This document shows, piece by piece, positions 34,375 to 45,950 of a DNA stretch of 60,000 nucleotides (its first letter is position 1; each line of letters opens with the position of its first letter). A program made the position numbers and the translations under genes. Origin of the DNA: Branchiostoma floridae (lineage: Eukaryota > Chordata > Leptocardii > Amphioxiformes > Branchiostomatidae). The DNA lies in assembly GCF_000003815.2 (NCBI RefSeq), contig NC_049984.1:4170695-4230694 (forward strand), read 5' to 3'. The notes beneath the pieces were generated by a model, which was given only the letters and a program-made list of their open reading frames with translations, had not been told where the DNA came from and did not search any database.

Positions 34375-34396
34375 GAGGCTTGGAAAGTAGGAGAAC

Positions 34397-36167
34397 ATGG
34401 CGGATCTAGCGTCAAGTTTGGGGGAACAAATCCGTGAAGAGCTGACCTGCAGCATCTGCATGGAGCTATTCACCAGGCCCAAGGTGCTGCCCTGTCAGCA
34501 CACCTTCTGCCAGGACTGTCTACGGGACCATGCAGAGGTTCGAGCACCCTTCCAGTGCCCAAACTGTCGTCAGGAAGTCAAGCTGCCACCCCAGGGGGTC
34601 GCAGGTTTGCCAGATAATAAAATGGCAGCAAATATGTGCGAGCTCAGGCTGCAAAACCAGGCTATACTGTCAAGGGAAACACGAGAACAATCCCAGTTTG
34701 GAAACAGGTGCGGCTTTCACCCCTCCGAAGAAGTTAGACTCTACTGTAAACAGTGCAACATACCAGTTTGTAATGAATGTTTGGATGAAGTGCACAGTGA
34801 CCATAGAACAATAAGTCTGAAAAAGGCCTCACAGGAAAGGAAGGCCCCAGTTCAGGCACTTATTGCTGAGGGGAGGAACATCTTAGAAGTCTACAGTGGT
34901 TTTCTCAAATGTCTGAGGGAGAAGGAAACATCACTGGATGAACAGAAGCAAGAGACAGACAACAGCATCATTCAGGCTTATGACCAAGAAGTGCAGAAAG
35001 TTACTGAGAATAAAGACCATCTTTTGTTTCAAGTAGAAGAAACATACAAGGAAAACAAAGAAGCAGTGCAAGAAGAAAGGGACAGAGTGTTGGCGGATGT
35101 AAGTGAACTGTCTGCTGCCTGTGATCGAGCAGAACAAGAAATNNNNNNNNNNNNNNNNNNNNNNNNNNNNNNNNNNNNNNNNNNNNNNNNNNNNNNNNNN
35201 NNNNNNNNNNNNNNNNNNNNNNNNNNNNNNNNNNNNNNNNNNTTTGTCAACTGAGCCTGCTGTCTTTCTGCCCATAGACACCCCGGTGCCAGTTTTGGGG
35301 CATGTGATGTTACCATCTCTCCCAAACACAATAAGTTTTGGTGAAGGGGGATCAAGAAATGGACAGTTTGACAAACCCAGTGGTGTGGCTGTGTCAGATG
35401 AAGGGGAGATCTTTGTGACAGACCTCAGGAACCATAGAATCCAAGTCTTCACTCTGCAGGGAACATTTGTCCGACAGTTTCCCACAGTTGTGCCAAGTGA
35501 AGAGAAGATGATCCCTCAAGATGTGGCCATGGATGGGGAGGGCAACCTGTGGGTGGTGGGGAGGTCAAGGTCTGCTGAGTTTGCTGTGCAGTACACCAAA
35601 CAGGGCAAGGTGCTGAGGAAGTTTGACCTACAGTACACAGGGTGTGAAAGAGGAGTTGTCGTGGACACCAGAAGGGACCACGTTCTCATCACACAAACTT
35701 TACTTGAAGGTGAAGTACTGGCATTCAGGCCAGATGGAAGCATTGTGGGTCAGAAATGGATGGATTGGTTTATATCCCTTTTCGGGCAGACGTAGACTTG
35801 GATCCAATTGAGACGGCCCACTTGTATCACTGCGGACACAGAGGGCAACGTTCTTGTGTCAGACTGTGAAAGTCATCGTATTTATGTGTACAAGGAGGAT
35901 GGACAGTTTCTGTTCGAGTTTGGAGGTGAGGGAAGTGGTGAAGGTCAGCTGAAGTTTCCCTATGGCATCTGTGCAGACAGGGCAGGGAACATCATCGTGG
36001 CAGACTGGGGAAACTGGCGAGTGGGAATGTTTGACAAGACAGGAAAATTCATCAAACACATCGCTACAGGCATGGTCAAGCCAGTGGGTGTTGCCATAGG
36101 ACCACAGGGACAGCTGGTAGTGACTGATTGGCCGACAAATGCTGTCCATATTATCATGTCCTACTGA
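34397..36167 (+). CDS. TRIM-NHL protein (RING, B-box, coiled coil, NHL), gapped and with an in-frame stop
   Basis: Likely a RING E3 ubiquitin ligase of the TRIM2/3/71-like class. The ATG has a good Kozak context (GAACATGG). A C3HC4 RING is at residues 18-57 (C18, C21, C33, H35, C38, C41, C54, C57), followed by a B-box type 2 at 105-136 (C105, H108, C117, C120, C125, C128, H133, H136). A charged Gln/Glu/Lys-rich coiled coil runs from about 145 to the gap at 35143. After the gap come NHL blades (NGQFDKPSGVAV, IFVTDLRNHRIQVF, GNLWVVG, GNVLVSDCESHRIYVY, GNIIVADWGNWRVGMF), which form a propeller binding RNA or protein. The frame differs across the N-run, which is uninformative because the gap length is nominal. 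TAG at 35793-35795 interrupts the propeller, yet the same frame continues to TGA at 36165-36167. The gene is intronless, as in lancelet TRIM expansions. It may be a functional allele with a sequence error, a truncated protein, or a young pseudogene. Confidence 0.88.
35143..35242. other. Assembly gap (100 N)
   Basis: Exactly 100 N within the TRIM-NHL gene, between coiled coil and NHL. The missing coding length is unknown, so a filamin-type domain could be hidden here. Confidence 0.99.
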
Positions 36168-36801
36168 CGAAAAGCAAGACCTGATTCATGACACTTGTAA
36201 GGTTGCTGCATTGTACCTGGTTAAGTCAAGTCAATTTAACTACAGCCAAAATGTATTCATCACCTTACACAAATGTTTACTCGTGTACTTATTGGCACTC
36301 TCTTGACCTCGACTAAAGGGACTCGTGCAATCATTTACAAGGTCAATAAGTATAAAAAATATATAAAAGGCGTGTGTTTAGGTGTAGTCATGACGTATGG
36401 TAAGTCTGTACATATTGAGGTCATACGTGTAGGTCAGTTATTTTTAAGACTTTGTTCTGTGTATATATGATACAATTTTCATTCAGTTTTGTTCTACAGA
36501 TTGTATTAGATAGAAGTGGACTTGTTGGATTTTCAATAATTATATACTTCTTCCAGATAAATGAACCACAACTTAAGATACTTGAACATCAATGCACATG
36601 TGAGATTGTGACCCCAAAGTGGTTGAAATTAGATGATAGGACAATCATATGAGATATGTAACTGAAAAAGAGAAAAAATATCGACAGACATCAATTAAAC
36701 AAATTGTTACCTAATTTGTACAATTTATGAGAAATTGTTATAATAGCATAATGTTAAATGATGAGAATGTCATTCAATCATTCATACTTATAAACAATAA
36801 A
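36168..36801 (+). other. Probable 3' UTR of the TRIM-NHL gene, AATAAA at 36796-36801
   Basis: AT-rich sequence after the TGA, with the first clear AATAAA about 630 nt downstream. No other feature. Confidence 0.5.
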
Positions 36802-37750
36802 ACCGTCGGCATAGCAATAATGTTATTTTATTGCCACACTTATTTGCACTTTCGGGCATGACCCCTTCGTGGCCACGTGGGATCCCTTTCGGCTTTATTT
36901 GAGCACGACCAAGAGTCGGACTTAAAATGAATCCGGGACCCTGTAACAAAGGGGGTATTCCAGGTATCCGGCAGTCCAACTGGATAATTTTTTTGGCTTC
37001 GTAGCCCGGCCGGGGCTACATCCTGACGGGGACCAGTGCAATTGGGACCTAAGCCTTAGTATGTATAACACAAACTCAGCTGTCCGGGGCTGCACCTGGC
37101 CCCTGGGTGGCAGGCCACATGTTGGACGGGCTGCTATAAGAGAGATTTAATCAGGCTATGTTTCTGTCAAACTGTCTTTTTAACTGGTCTTTTGCGTTTC
37201 CGCCACTAGAGCTATGTGCAGTTGAAACCATGTCCGAAAAAATTCCCCGGCGTGAGCTTATCCGTGTGGCGCTGCACTCACGTTATAAAAACTTACTTTA
37301 CCAGCGCCACATAACATAACAAAATAAATGAAGTCAGTTAATCAACATAACATGCACCAAGTCCCAAAGCTGTGCTTGTGTAAAAAGAGTGTCTTTACTC
37401 AGTAATGTGCCAAGGTGATGAAACTATTCACGGATAGAGATAGCTATAGCTTAGAGCACCTAGAGCTCCCGATGGTATGTTTCCCAGGCTAGTCCGGTCA
37501 TTACTTGTAAATCTTACATCGGACCTTAAGTAGATCGATCCAAGGCGACCTGACGGATAGACCGGACAGCCTCCCTGGCAGAAACTTGAGAAATCACCTT
37601 TAGAGATTACATCGCTCACTGTTGGAGCAGGCAGGCGACTGTTCGTCTTCTTTTGTTCACGACCAAGATAGCCATTTATAGAGCTAGCCTCGATCCGCAC
37701 GCGTTGATTGATTTTCGAAGAAATTAAGCTGTGTTAAAGGTTTTATAAGG
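36802..37750. other. Non-coding
   Basis: No gene. It contains GC-rich words such as GTAGCCCGGCCGGGGCTAC near 36999 that resemble the ends of the next element family. Confidence 0.4.
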
Positions 37751-37931
37751 ATAACGTCACATTTCCAAACCGGGGCCCGGCCGGGCTCTTTGTGGAACGA
37801 AAAAAAATGTACACAAATAATGCACGACTAATCTATTTGCATCTTGTGAAGTCTTGTGTCTTTTATAATTATATCATAATTTTCGTCCCGAAAGCTGCCC
37901 GGTCAGACCCCGGTATGGCAATGTGGCGTAG
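37751..37931. mobile_element. TIR element, ACGTCACATTTCCAAACCGG family, copy 1
   Basis: The left end is AACGTCACATTTCCAAACCG followed by GGGCCCGGC. The right end is an imperfect complement (GCTGCCCGGTCAGACCCCGG). Internal ATGTACACAAATAAT and GTCTTGTGTCTTTT are shared with 40811-41022. There is no coding capacity. Confidence 0.82.
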
Positions 37932-38308
37932 GTCTATCCTGGACTAAAAGTTTAGATATAAACCACATAAATTTTTAAAAATGTGCATTCTAGAAATAAA
38001 CAAAATGTGAGGCTTCCCATGAGACAGATTTTGTACATTTTTGTACCTCTGAATCCCAAAAGTTCAAACTCTGGTAGTAAAAACAAGACGTGTCACCCAA
38101 CGTTCTCGCTTCTAGCCCACAGGGCCATTTGACATAGCCAAAACCGTGGGTCGATTTTTATTGCCGATATTCCTACAACTTCAACCGCAAATCATCGGGA
38201 GAAAGAAGAAACGAGTCATTAAAGTACAATATAAAGGCGCAAAGTGACAAGACCGTGGTTCCCTGTGGTTTAGATCGCTAAGGTTCACCGCTTAAGAAGG
38301 AGCAACTG

Positions 38309-38700
38309 TGGAACAGTGGGGTTCAATCGCCGCCAAACTGACCATGCCTACTGGGTCAGACCCTTTTGGCGTAACGGTTAGCGCGTTGGGTTTGTGAGCT
38401 GGCGGCCAGGGTTCGATTCCCGGGAGCCAGGAGACTGTTTCACCTCTCTAGTTGTTTCACTGGTTCCCATGCCGACCCTGTGAGTAACAGGCTAAAGATG
38501 TGCCACATTGGGATGTCGAACTCGGAGATTCGAGGACGAATCTTAACAAGATTATGGGGAGGAGTGTAACAGTGGAGTTCAATCGCCACCAAACTGACCA
38601 TGACCATGCCAAATGGGACTGTCCCTTTTGGCGTTGGGTTTGTCAGCTGGCGTTCCGGGTTCGGAGCCAGGAGACCTACAGAATGCTACAAAATCCCCCG
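38309..38700. repeat. Two tandem copies (256-bp offset) of a tRNA-related sequence
   Basis: AACAGTGGGGTTCAATCGCC at 38312 matches AACAGTGGAGTTCAATCGCC at 38568. Copy 1 has a perfect A box (TGGCGTAACGG, 38367-38377) and B box (GGTTCGATTCC, 38410-38420), the internal promoter of RNA polymerase III. The acceptor and T stems do not pair well, so it is not a working tRNA. Copy 2 has lost part of the A box and the B box. A tRNA-derived SINE or tRNA pseudogene is likely. Confidence 0.6.
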
Positions 38701-38873
38701 GTGCAATTGTGGGGCCTCCCGCGGCAGGTAATAACGGACATGTCTGATCGCTGGTAACGCTCCTGTTTCCGGTAACACGGCATTTATATCGGCGTGTGGC
38801 AATTTTGTGGGGGCGGGTGGAGAAGTCAGGGACGCGTTAAATCGGTGTGGAACGTGAGAGGAATCATTCTACG

Positions 38874-39060
38874 TCTCTCTCCCTCCCTCTCTCTCTATCT
38901 CTCTCCCTCTCTCTCTTCTCCTCTCTCTCCCTCTCTCCCCCTTCTCTCTCTCCCTCTCTCTCTCCCTCTCTCTCCCTTTCTCTCTCTTCCCCTCTTTCTC
39001 CCTCTCTTCCCCCTCACCCCCTCTCTCTCTCCCCCTCTCTTCCCCCTTTCTCTCTCTCAC
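38874..39060. repeat. (CT)n low-complexity tract next to a gap
   Basis: Almost pure CT/CCCT for about 190 bp, stopping a few bases before the N-run at 39069. Open frames across it are artefacts of composition. Confidence 0.97.
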
Positions 39061-39068
39061 TAGTCACA

Positions 39069-39168
39069 NNNNNNNNNNNNNNNNNNNNNNNNNNNNNNNN
39101 NNNNNNNNNNNNNNNNNNNNNNNNNNNNNNNNNNNNNNNNNNNNNNNNNNNNNNNNNNNNNNNNNNNN
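39069..39168. other. Assembly gap (100 N)
   Basis: Exactly 100 N after a CT tract that probably blocked assembly. Confidence 0.99.
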
Positions 39169-40810
39169 GGCGTGAGCCATTTCGTCTGCGTCGCTAAAGG
39201 TACGGCTCTCTCTCACTATGTCACTATGGTCGTTATCCCAATGCTCGCTAGCTTTTCCTATCTCTCTCTCTGTTGTCTCCCTCCCTGTACGTTACTCCAT
39301 CTCTCCGCCCGTCGCTACTTTTGGTTCTTGCCACACAAACAAACAAACAAACAGACACACTTTTTTCTTTGCCCGCAACCACCTATCACCCTTTTCTGCC
39401 CTCTTTCTCCGGAGACTATGATCATTCATACGGACAATATTACAGCAATATTCATACGACGCAAATCCGCACTGCCACATTTGCTGTAGTAAACCTATCG
39501 CAGGACGACTGCTACTGATTTAGATTGTCACATACAGGGGGTAAAATAAGTGTGGCATTTCGCGTTAATGGGGTCCACGTGCTTGTTATCAGCGACATTA
39601 CGTCTATTCTAAATCACAGACGAGTTTTTCAAACGTTTTATAGCCCGGCTGTACCACAGTGAGTGGACTCTAAAACTCCACAAGGCTCTAATAATTATAG
39701 ATGAAAGCGTTTTAGCGTGAGGCTGACAGAAAACAGCACACTATAAGCACTGCCGGGAACAATTACTACTATCTGCACCAGACGCAGTCTGGCTTTCATA
39801 TCGTTAAAAGCACGCGGTAATGGGATAGAAAAGTTCGTGGAATGAAATTGGCAGGGGTATTGTGTTCGGCTAATTTTACCCAAAGTTTATAGCTCGTATG
39901 ATTATTACAGATAAATTCTCCATTCGAATACAGTAACGATTCCGTACTGATACATTGTGTTCAGGTAATTTTACCCGAAGTTTATAGCTAGTATGATCAC
40001 ATAGAGGTTGTAAATTCTACATTCGATCACAGTATAGCAAAGATTCCATATCGGATAATGCAGCAAGACCGCCAGAGTCCCCGACAGTTAAAGCACCATA
40101 TACGTCTATGCTATCCAAAATGTACTGATACAAGGTCGTTCTGTATTGCGAATGGTTTGCCAAAACAGACGGTGCACATTTTAAACGGGCATGCGGCTAC
40201 TGATGTAACGGTTTTAGATGTGTACGCTTTATTATGGTGACATCAATCAACTAGTTTATACGTTTGTCAAGACGTAAAAGACGTGCATTGTCTAATTATA
40301 GTACAATAAAGGGTAAAACTTATTAACGTGTCCCGACCACCGATGCAATACATTGCGAAGGGAAAAATCAGGAAATATGGTTGGATAAATGAGGTAGACG
40401 AGGCTGCAAAGCAAAAACAGATTTATCCATTAGATAGCGTGTACGGAAGTTGCCGTTTTGGCTGCCAAGTGGGTCAGATCCTGGAGGACGCCGTCGCATG
40501 GCAGACCTACAAGGGCGTGGTCATCTTGGAACCAACTCAGACAGCCATAAAAAAACTCAAAACAACAAATCGAGCATCTAGGTCTCAGGAAGATAGGTGC
40601 CTTTAAAGTCGTGCCAAATTTTATCATTCGATTTTTAAGAAAATATGCTTGTTCTAAAACCACTTTCATTAATTTCACCCTCGTAATTGAGGGACATATA
40701 GATTCAGCAGGTAGCCTGGGTGCCAACCTCCGTAGTAACCACTGGCTCAATCATTTCGCTTGCTCGCTTGTCGTTAGCAAGCAAAATGATTTAGCCACTA
40801 CTATAGATTA
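39169..40810. other. Non-coding
   Basis: No supported gene. A short (CAAA)n tract lies near 39337-39352. The 92-codon frame at 40328-40606 has no recognisable domain. Confidence 0.4.
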
Positions 40811-41022
40811 GGCTAACGTCACATTTGCAAACCGGGGCCCGGCAGGTCTGTTTGCTAAAGCGCAAAATAGAAATGTATACGTAAAAATGTACACAAATAA
40901 TTCCCACGAATATTCTCTTTATGTCTTGTAGTCTTGTAGTCTAGTTTGTTGTCTTTTGTATGATACATTTCGTTCCAGAAAGCTGCCCGGCCGGGCCCCG
41001 GTTTGGAAATATGACGTAGGCC
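40811..41022. mobile_element. TIR element, ACGTCACATTTCCAAACCGG family, copy 2
   Basis: The left end is AACGTCACATTTGCAAACCG. The right end is the complement of CTACGTCATATTTCCAAACC, and both arms continue through GGGGCCCGGC. It is better preserved than the 37751 copy. A fragment of the left end also occurs near 24993. Confidence 0.88.
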
Positions 41023-41394
41023 ATAAGCAAACGCCATCACTGGACTCTAGGTTACGCTCCTCTACCCATGATGGGGTTTGTAGTGATGTGTGCAGATGTG
41101 ATATAGACATACTCCTGGTACAAAATGAGGAGCAGACTTACAGTCTTACAGTATCGGCAGGGAAAGAACCAAAGTAATAGTAATACATTGTATTACAGCT
41201 ACCCGTGGAGAAGTACAGCCGGATAGAAACTTCAAATGAACCCTTCCCGGGACGGGCGCTGCGGGAGGCCGGGATCTGGTCTTTGATTAGTGAGAATGCC
41301 CGAGCTCCCAGAGCTAATCATTGAGGAGGATTCAGTACAAGATTGATGTTACCGTTCGCGTTTCAGATAACTTAAGGGCAGAGAAGAGAGAAGT

Positions 41395-41965
41395 CAGGTG
41401 AATTGGGATGCCGGATGGCACTAAACAAACTCATAGAAGGAAAAACTAATTTAAAAGGACAAGAACTGCTGCAACTCCTTGCTGCAACTCATAATATAGA
41501 GAAGGGAGGGTACAGGTGAATACAGACTTACTGGGATGACACTAAAGAAACTAATAGAAGGAAAAAACTAATTTACGAGAACTTCTCTCGTCTATCAACG
41601 ACAAGCAGAACTTCTGGAGAGGAAACTTTGCTTGCTGCAACTCGTCATACGTGTATAAAGAAGCGAGAGTACAGATGAATACAGACATACTGGGATGAAA
41701 CTAAACAAACTCATAGAAGGAAAAACTACTTCAGAAGGACAAGAACTTCTCTCAGCTATTAACGACAAGCAGAACTTCTGGAGAAGAAACTTTGCTTGCT
41801 GCAACTCGTAATATAGAGAAGGGAGAGTACAGGTGAATACAGACATACTGGGATGGCACTAAACAAACTCATAGAAGGAAAACCTAATTTGGAAGACCAA
41901 TAACTTTTTCAGCTATTAACGACAAGCAGAACTCCTGGAGAAGAAACTTTGCTTGCTGCAATATA
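41395..41965. repeat. Tandem array, period about 158 bp (first unit shorter), about 3.5 copies
   Basis: GGGATG anchors at 41405, 41533, 41692 and 41850. Each is followed by ACTAAACAAACTCATAGAAG or a variant, then ACGACAAGCAGAAC and CTTTGCTTGCTGCAA. The first interval (128 bp) lacks an internal piece. Confidence 0.92.
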
Positions 41966-42710
41966 TAGATATAGAGGACTAATATAGACTAATAGGACTA
42001 ATAATGATGATGATGACAATGGGATGACTCTGTGCCTCTGGAGCAAGGTTATAGGACAGTTAAGCATAAGGTTCTAAAGTTCTAAAGAGATATACCAAAT
42101 AATAGATCCTCAAGCAACTGGATAAAATTCTGGAAACGGTCGAAGACAATTTAAGTATAGTACTTTCCTTTTTTCTACCGGGGCGATTGTTAGAGGCTCT
42201 TCTACCCGCCTACTCCCTTGTTTCAACCGCGAATTTAAAACACAGTTTCTCAAGATCAAATCCCCACAAAACGTACGAAAATAAAAGCATTTGCAACACA
42301 CAGTTCCCTGTCATATCTGTCTGCAGTGATAGTCTAGAAACTCAGCCTGTTACAAAGAACAGCTTGGACCGTCGTGACATGCCTATATCCACGAATCTGT
42401 TACAAATTAGTCAACAGGTACTTCTGGGTGAGTGTGCTGAAATAGATACGTTTGAATGTACAGCTGCACAGGGAACCAGCTGGGTTCGAAGTTAGTATTT
42501 AAGCTGAGTATGCATGAGGCAGATGGGATCAGATAGATATCAGCGGTTATCAGTCAGAAAACACGCGTTTCCTCCCCGTCTGGGGAGTAAGGAAACCTAC
42601 TTCCTCTGCGACATGCAGACGGGATCTACTTCATAATTAAGGGCAGCGATCAGTACTCCTCTTAAGGGCGGACTTTGTCAATCAAAATAGTGAAACCCAT
42701 ACTGTTCGTG

Positions 42711-42711
<1 letters not shown>
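41966..42711. other. Non-coding
   Basis: I see nothing I can name. Confidence 0.4.
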
Positions 42712-42781
<70 letters not shown>

Positions 42782-43037
42782 CTTCAGTATGTGTGTGTGT
42801 CTGTCTGTTTGGCTGTGCTGTGTTTGTCTCTCTGTGCACATATGTATCATGTATGTGTGTGTGTGTACGTCTGTCTCGCGTCTCTCTTTCTCTCTCTGTG
42901 CTGCGCATGTGTGTGTATGTTTGTGTGTGTGTGCGTGTGTGTGTGTGCGTGTGTGTGTGTGCGCGCGTTTGTGTCTGCATGTGTATGTGTGTGTGTATGT
43001 GCGTGTGTGTGTGTGTGTGTGTATGTGTCTGTGTGCG
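42712..43037. repeat. (GT)n microsatellite and GT-rich extension
   Basis: Pure GT at 42712-42780, then interrupted GT/GTGC sequence to about 43037. Long Cys/Val frames on one strand and His/Thr frames on the other are composition artefacts. Confidence 0.97.
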
Positions 43038-43901
43038 CGATCGCATAGAGATTACACTAAAGGCTCTTGATTCGAGTAACCGTCAGGATGTATCTAGCTT
43101 GACAGCCTGTTCAACTGTAATCTGTAGTTATAGGTTCCGTCTCGATCGATATTTCATTTTGACCCTGATCAATCATGTGGCCGTTTAGGGACCAATGGAA
43201 ACGCTTGGTGATTTGTATCTTTCTAATGTGGACTTATGCCATCCATCTTGGAGCTAAGACGGGACGAGAGACGCATGTACAGTAACTGTGATAGAATAGG
43301 CAATACATATTGGTTGTAAGGTACATAGAACACCTGAGAAGACCCCCAGTCGTGAGCTCAATATGTCAATCAAGACTGAGCTGAGTTGGGGACTGACTCA
43401 TCTGTTCAATCGCCTGCCTAACCGTAAAGTCAATTTGTAAGCATAGGAAGTTCTCCGATTCTCTGGCGAAGTCCCACCGTGTGATAGTCCTATCGCGTGA
43501 TAGATTGGGCTGGGGTCTGGTATCCAGGCTAGCTGTAGTCTAGTTGTTTCTGCAACCATAAGAAATTGGTAGACACGAATTTTCCTTGCCCCTCTCCTCT
43601 TGAGTATTTCATTCTCTCCACCCATTCTGGAGATTGAACGCTGTTCCACCACAGTTTGGCAGTGACGAATCACTCCTCCCAAACCATTGCAATTTCCCCT
43701 TCCGGAATGCCTTATTTAGCCACGTCCTGAATATGGAAATGCTTTAGGGGAACAACATATAGAGTACCGTAACTTTCGAACTGTCAACTACAAACTACAA
43801 AATAGAGATACAAAATAGATCTTACGTCCATAATATCGTAATATAATGTTAAAATCAGGTGTGGATTATCATACGGTTCAATGTTATTCCTAATTATATA
43901 T

Positions 43902-43942
43902 CAGGATGTTGCTGTGCTATTTAATAGCACAGCAACATCCTG
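43902..43942. repeat. Perfect 41-bp palindrome
   Basis: Arms of 20 bp (CAGGATGTTGCTGTGCTATT and its exact complement) are separated by a single T at 43922. It could extrude as a cruciform or fold as a hairpin if transcribed. The flanks are AT-rich and unrelated. Confidence 0.93.
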
Positions 43943-45880
43943 TATTTTTCATTTGTGTGAGAGGTAAAATCTATAAATTAAAATCTGCTGAGTGAAAGTC
44001 TCTTGAAACATCTTGAACTTGAGAAATATACGAAACTGAGGCATACATGGTTGTAGTCTAAGTTCAAACGCCACAGTCAAGACGACAGAATCTCAGTTAG
44101 AATAGAAGCAGATTTATTGCTCTGATTCTGAAGGACGCTTGGACCGCTCTAGAACCGTAAACCAGCGGTTTGTGGGGTACTTGAGACTGAGTTAGGATCA
44201 GCCGCCCGGAAATCTGCGACCGTAAAGAGTCCGAGCTATCATCACAAGGTGGGATTAGGAGTGCAGTAAAGTCGATAGGTGAGATTAGATGCCAGTGGCT
44301 TTAGCAGGAGTGGCTTTATGTTCATACAAGATGGATACTGACGGTTCAAGGCATCTGCTGATGTCGTTTAACCGGAGTAACTATCTCAATTTGCTCTACC
44401 TTTATTTGACAGAGTTTTGCTGCGAATGATGTAAAAAAATCAAATTTCGTTTACCCTTCACGGACAAAGCTCGGCATAAGTGGGTTAAAGTCGAGAAGTG
44501 TCCACATTTGAATAAAGTTTAACCATTCCCAAACACCAGTCTTTAAATCATATTTTGACGGGAAAATGTCGTTTATGATTTTTTTTTATATAGAGATATA
44601 CATATGAGATTTCAACTTCATACGATCACAACAGGGTCAGGTCTACACTTAACTGCCCTCGTATATTTTCTGCATTTTCCTTTACGAATGTCACTTTTTA
44701 AGAATTTTTCATACCTGTTTCAGAAAAAAAAAGACTTGACAAAAAGTTCATTCTGAAATCTTTGAAACATTTTTGATTCAGGATTTAAACCGAGAAAGCA
44801 TCGTCTGTATGTGCCCACACCCCACACAGTAAAGACTGACAGTCTGGGGTGAGTGACACCGCGAACTGCCCTACTCCGGAACTTCCTGCCTGACTCTGTT
44901 TCACGACCAGAGCTCCACAAATAGAAGACTTTCCAGTTCCGGTGTCTACAGTAAGATCCCCCAAGATTGGAGACATAAAAGCATCTTAAGTCGTGTCATA
45001 CTTTGATATTACGGGTGGTCTCGGCTAGAAGAGCGCTGATGTGCCAAAGCTGATACTGTAGAAGTTCCAGGTAGAAGCCTAGGCTTAGACAAATGGATCG
45101 CATATATGAGTCAAGGCCAGAGGGGCTCTTATCGTTTTCTGTGATGCATGGCTGTATTTTCGGACTACTGGTGTCCCTGACATTCCACTTAAACCTTGGT
45201 GATATCATCAACGACATCAGCACACTACGCTGGTACCCTGTCTTAGAGTAATGTGAATCGAATGGGGTTTTCGTTTAATCACTCCTATCCATCTAGAGAT
45301 ATCATGTGAGTTATTGGGTCGCGCATAAAAGGCGGATGCAGCAATCAAAGAAAAAAAATTGAAATGGCGTCTCGACATCAAGTCTTCGGTTGCAAAACGC
45401 TATATCCTTTGTAATAGGTAAATGCTATATTTCATCACTTTACATCAGGGGTGCTTGATGCCTAAAATGAAATTTTACCAACTTCAGTGAAGTGCTATTT
45501 GTGTCCTTATCAATTCATCGAATAGAATAAATTAGTTTCCGCAATTTTACCGAATACGGTCCTTGCAGGTTTTATAAGTGTACTTGGCAATTCTATTTGA
45601 GTAAAAATGGTTTAACATAAAATTCTATTAGTGTGTACTTACAAAGTTTACCGAGTCCAGTAAAAGTTAATTTATAAGCTTGGCCGTAACAAATTTAAAG
45701 CTCAGTACGCACGTAAAGTTGCTAGTAATTGTATACTACAATAAAATTGCACTATATACTGCTGTTTTACTTTATTTGTAATTAACCTTCGGGCATGGTA
45801 TTGCAATAAAGTTACTTTTACTAAATTTGTTAAGTACTAAATTGGCGCTGTGCTCTGCAAAAACTCGGCAAAATTGCAAC
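43943..45880. other. Non-coding
   Basis: No supported gene or repeat. Confidence 0.4.
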
Positions 45881-45950
45881 ATGTTTCGAACCCATGATTC
45901 TGTTCGAAAGGTAGGGTCACTGACCTCCAGACCATTTTGCTACTTACGGC
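45881..45950 (-). repeat. tRNA-like sequence (A-box and B-box words)
   Basis: On the minus strand TAGCAAAATGG resembles an A box, and GGGTTCGAAAC, about 45 bp later, a B box. I could not draw a complete cloverleaf, so it may be a tRNA-derived SINE head or chance. Confidence 0.25.

Noticed and set aside
34931-35485. 184-codon antisense frame over the TRIM-NHL gene
   Set aside because: It crosses the N gap and is the shadow of real RING/NHL coding on the other strand.
38350-38432. Functional tRNA gene
   Set aside because: A and B boxes are present, but the acceptor stem does not pair and the T stem has a mismatch. Treated as tRNA-derived repeat.
38794-39197. Ser/Leu/Pro-rich frames
   Set aside because: Produced by the (CT)n tract and extended artificially through the N gap.
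42675-43188. Long Cys/Val and His/Thr open frames
   Set aside because: Produced by the (GT)n microsatellite on each strand.
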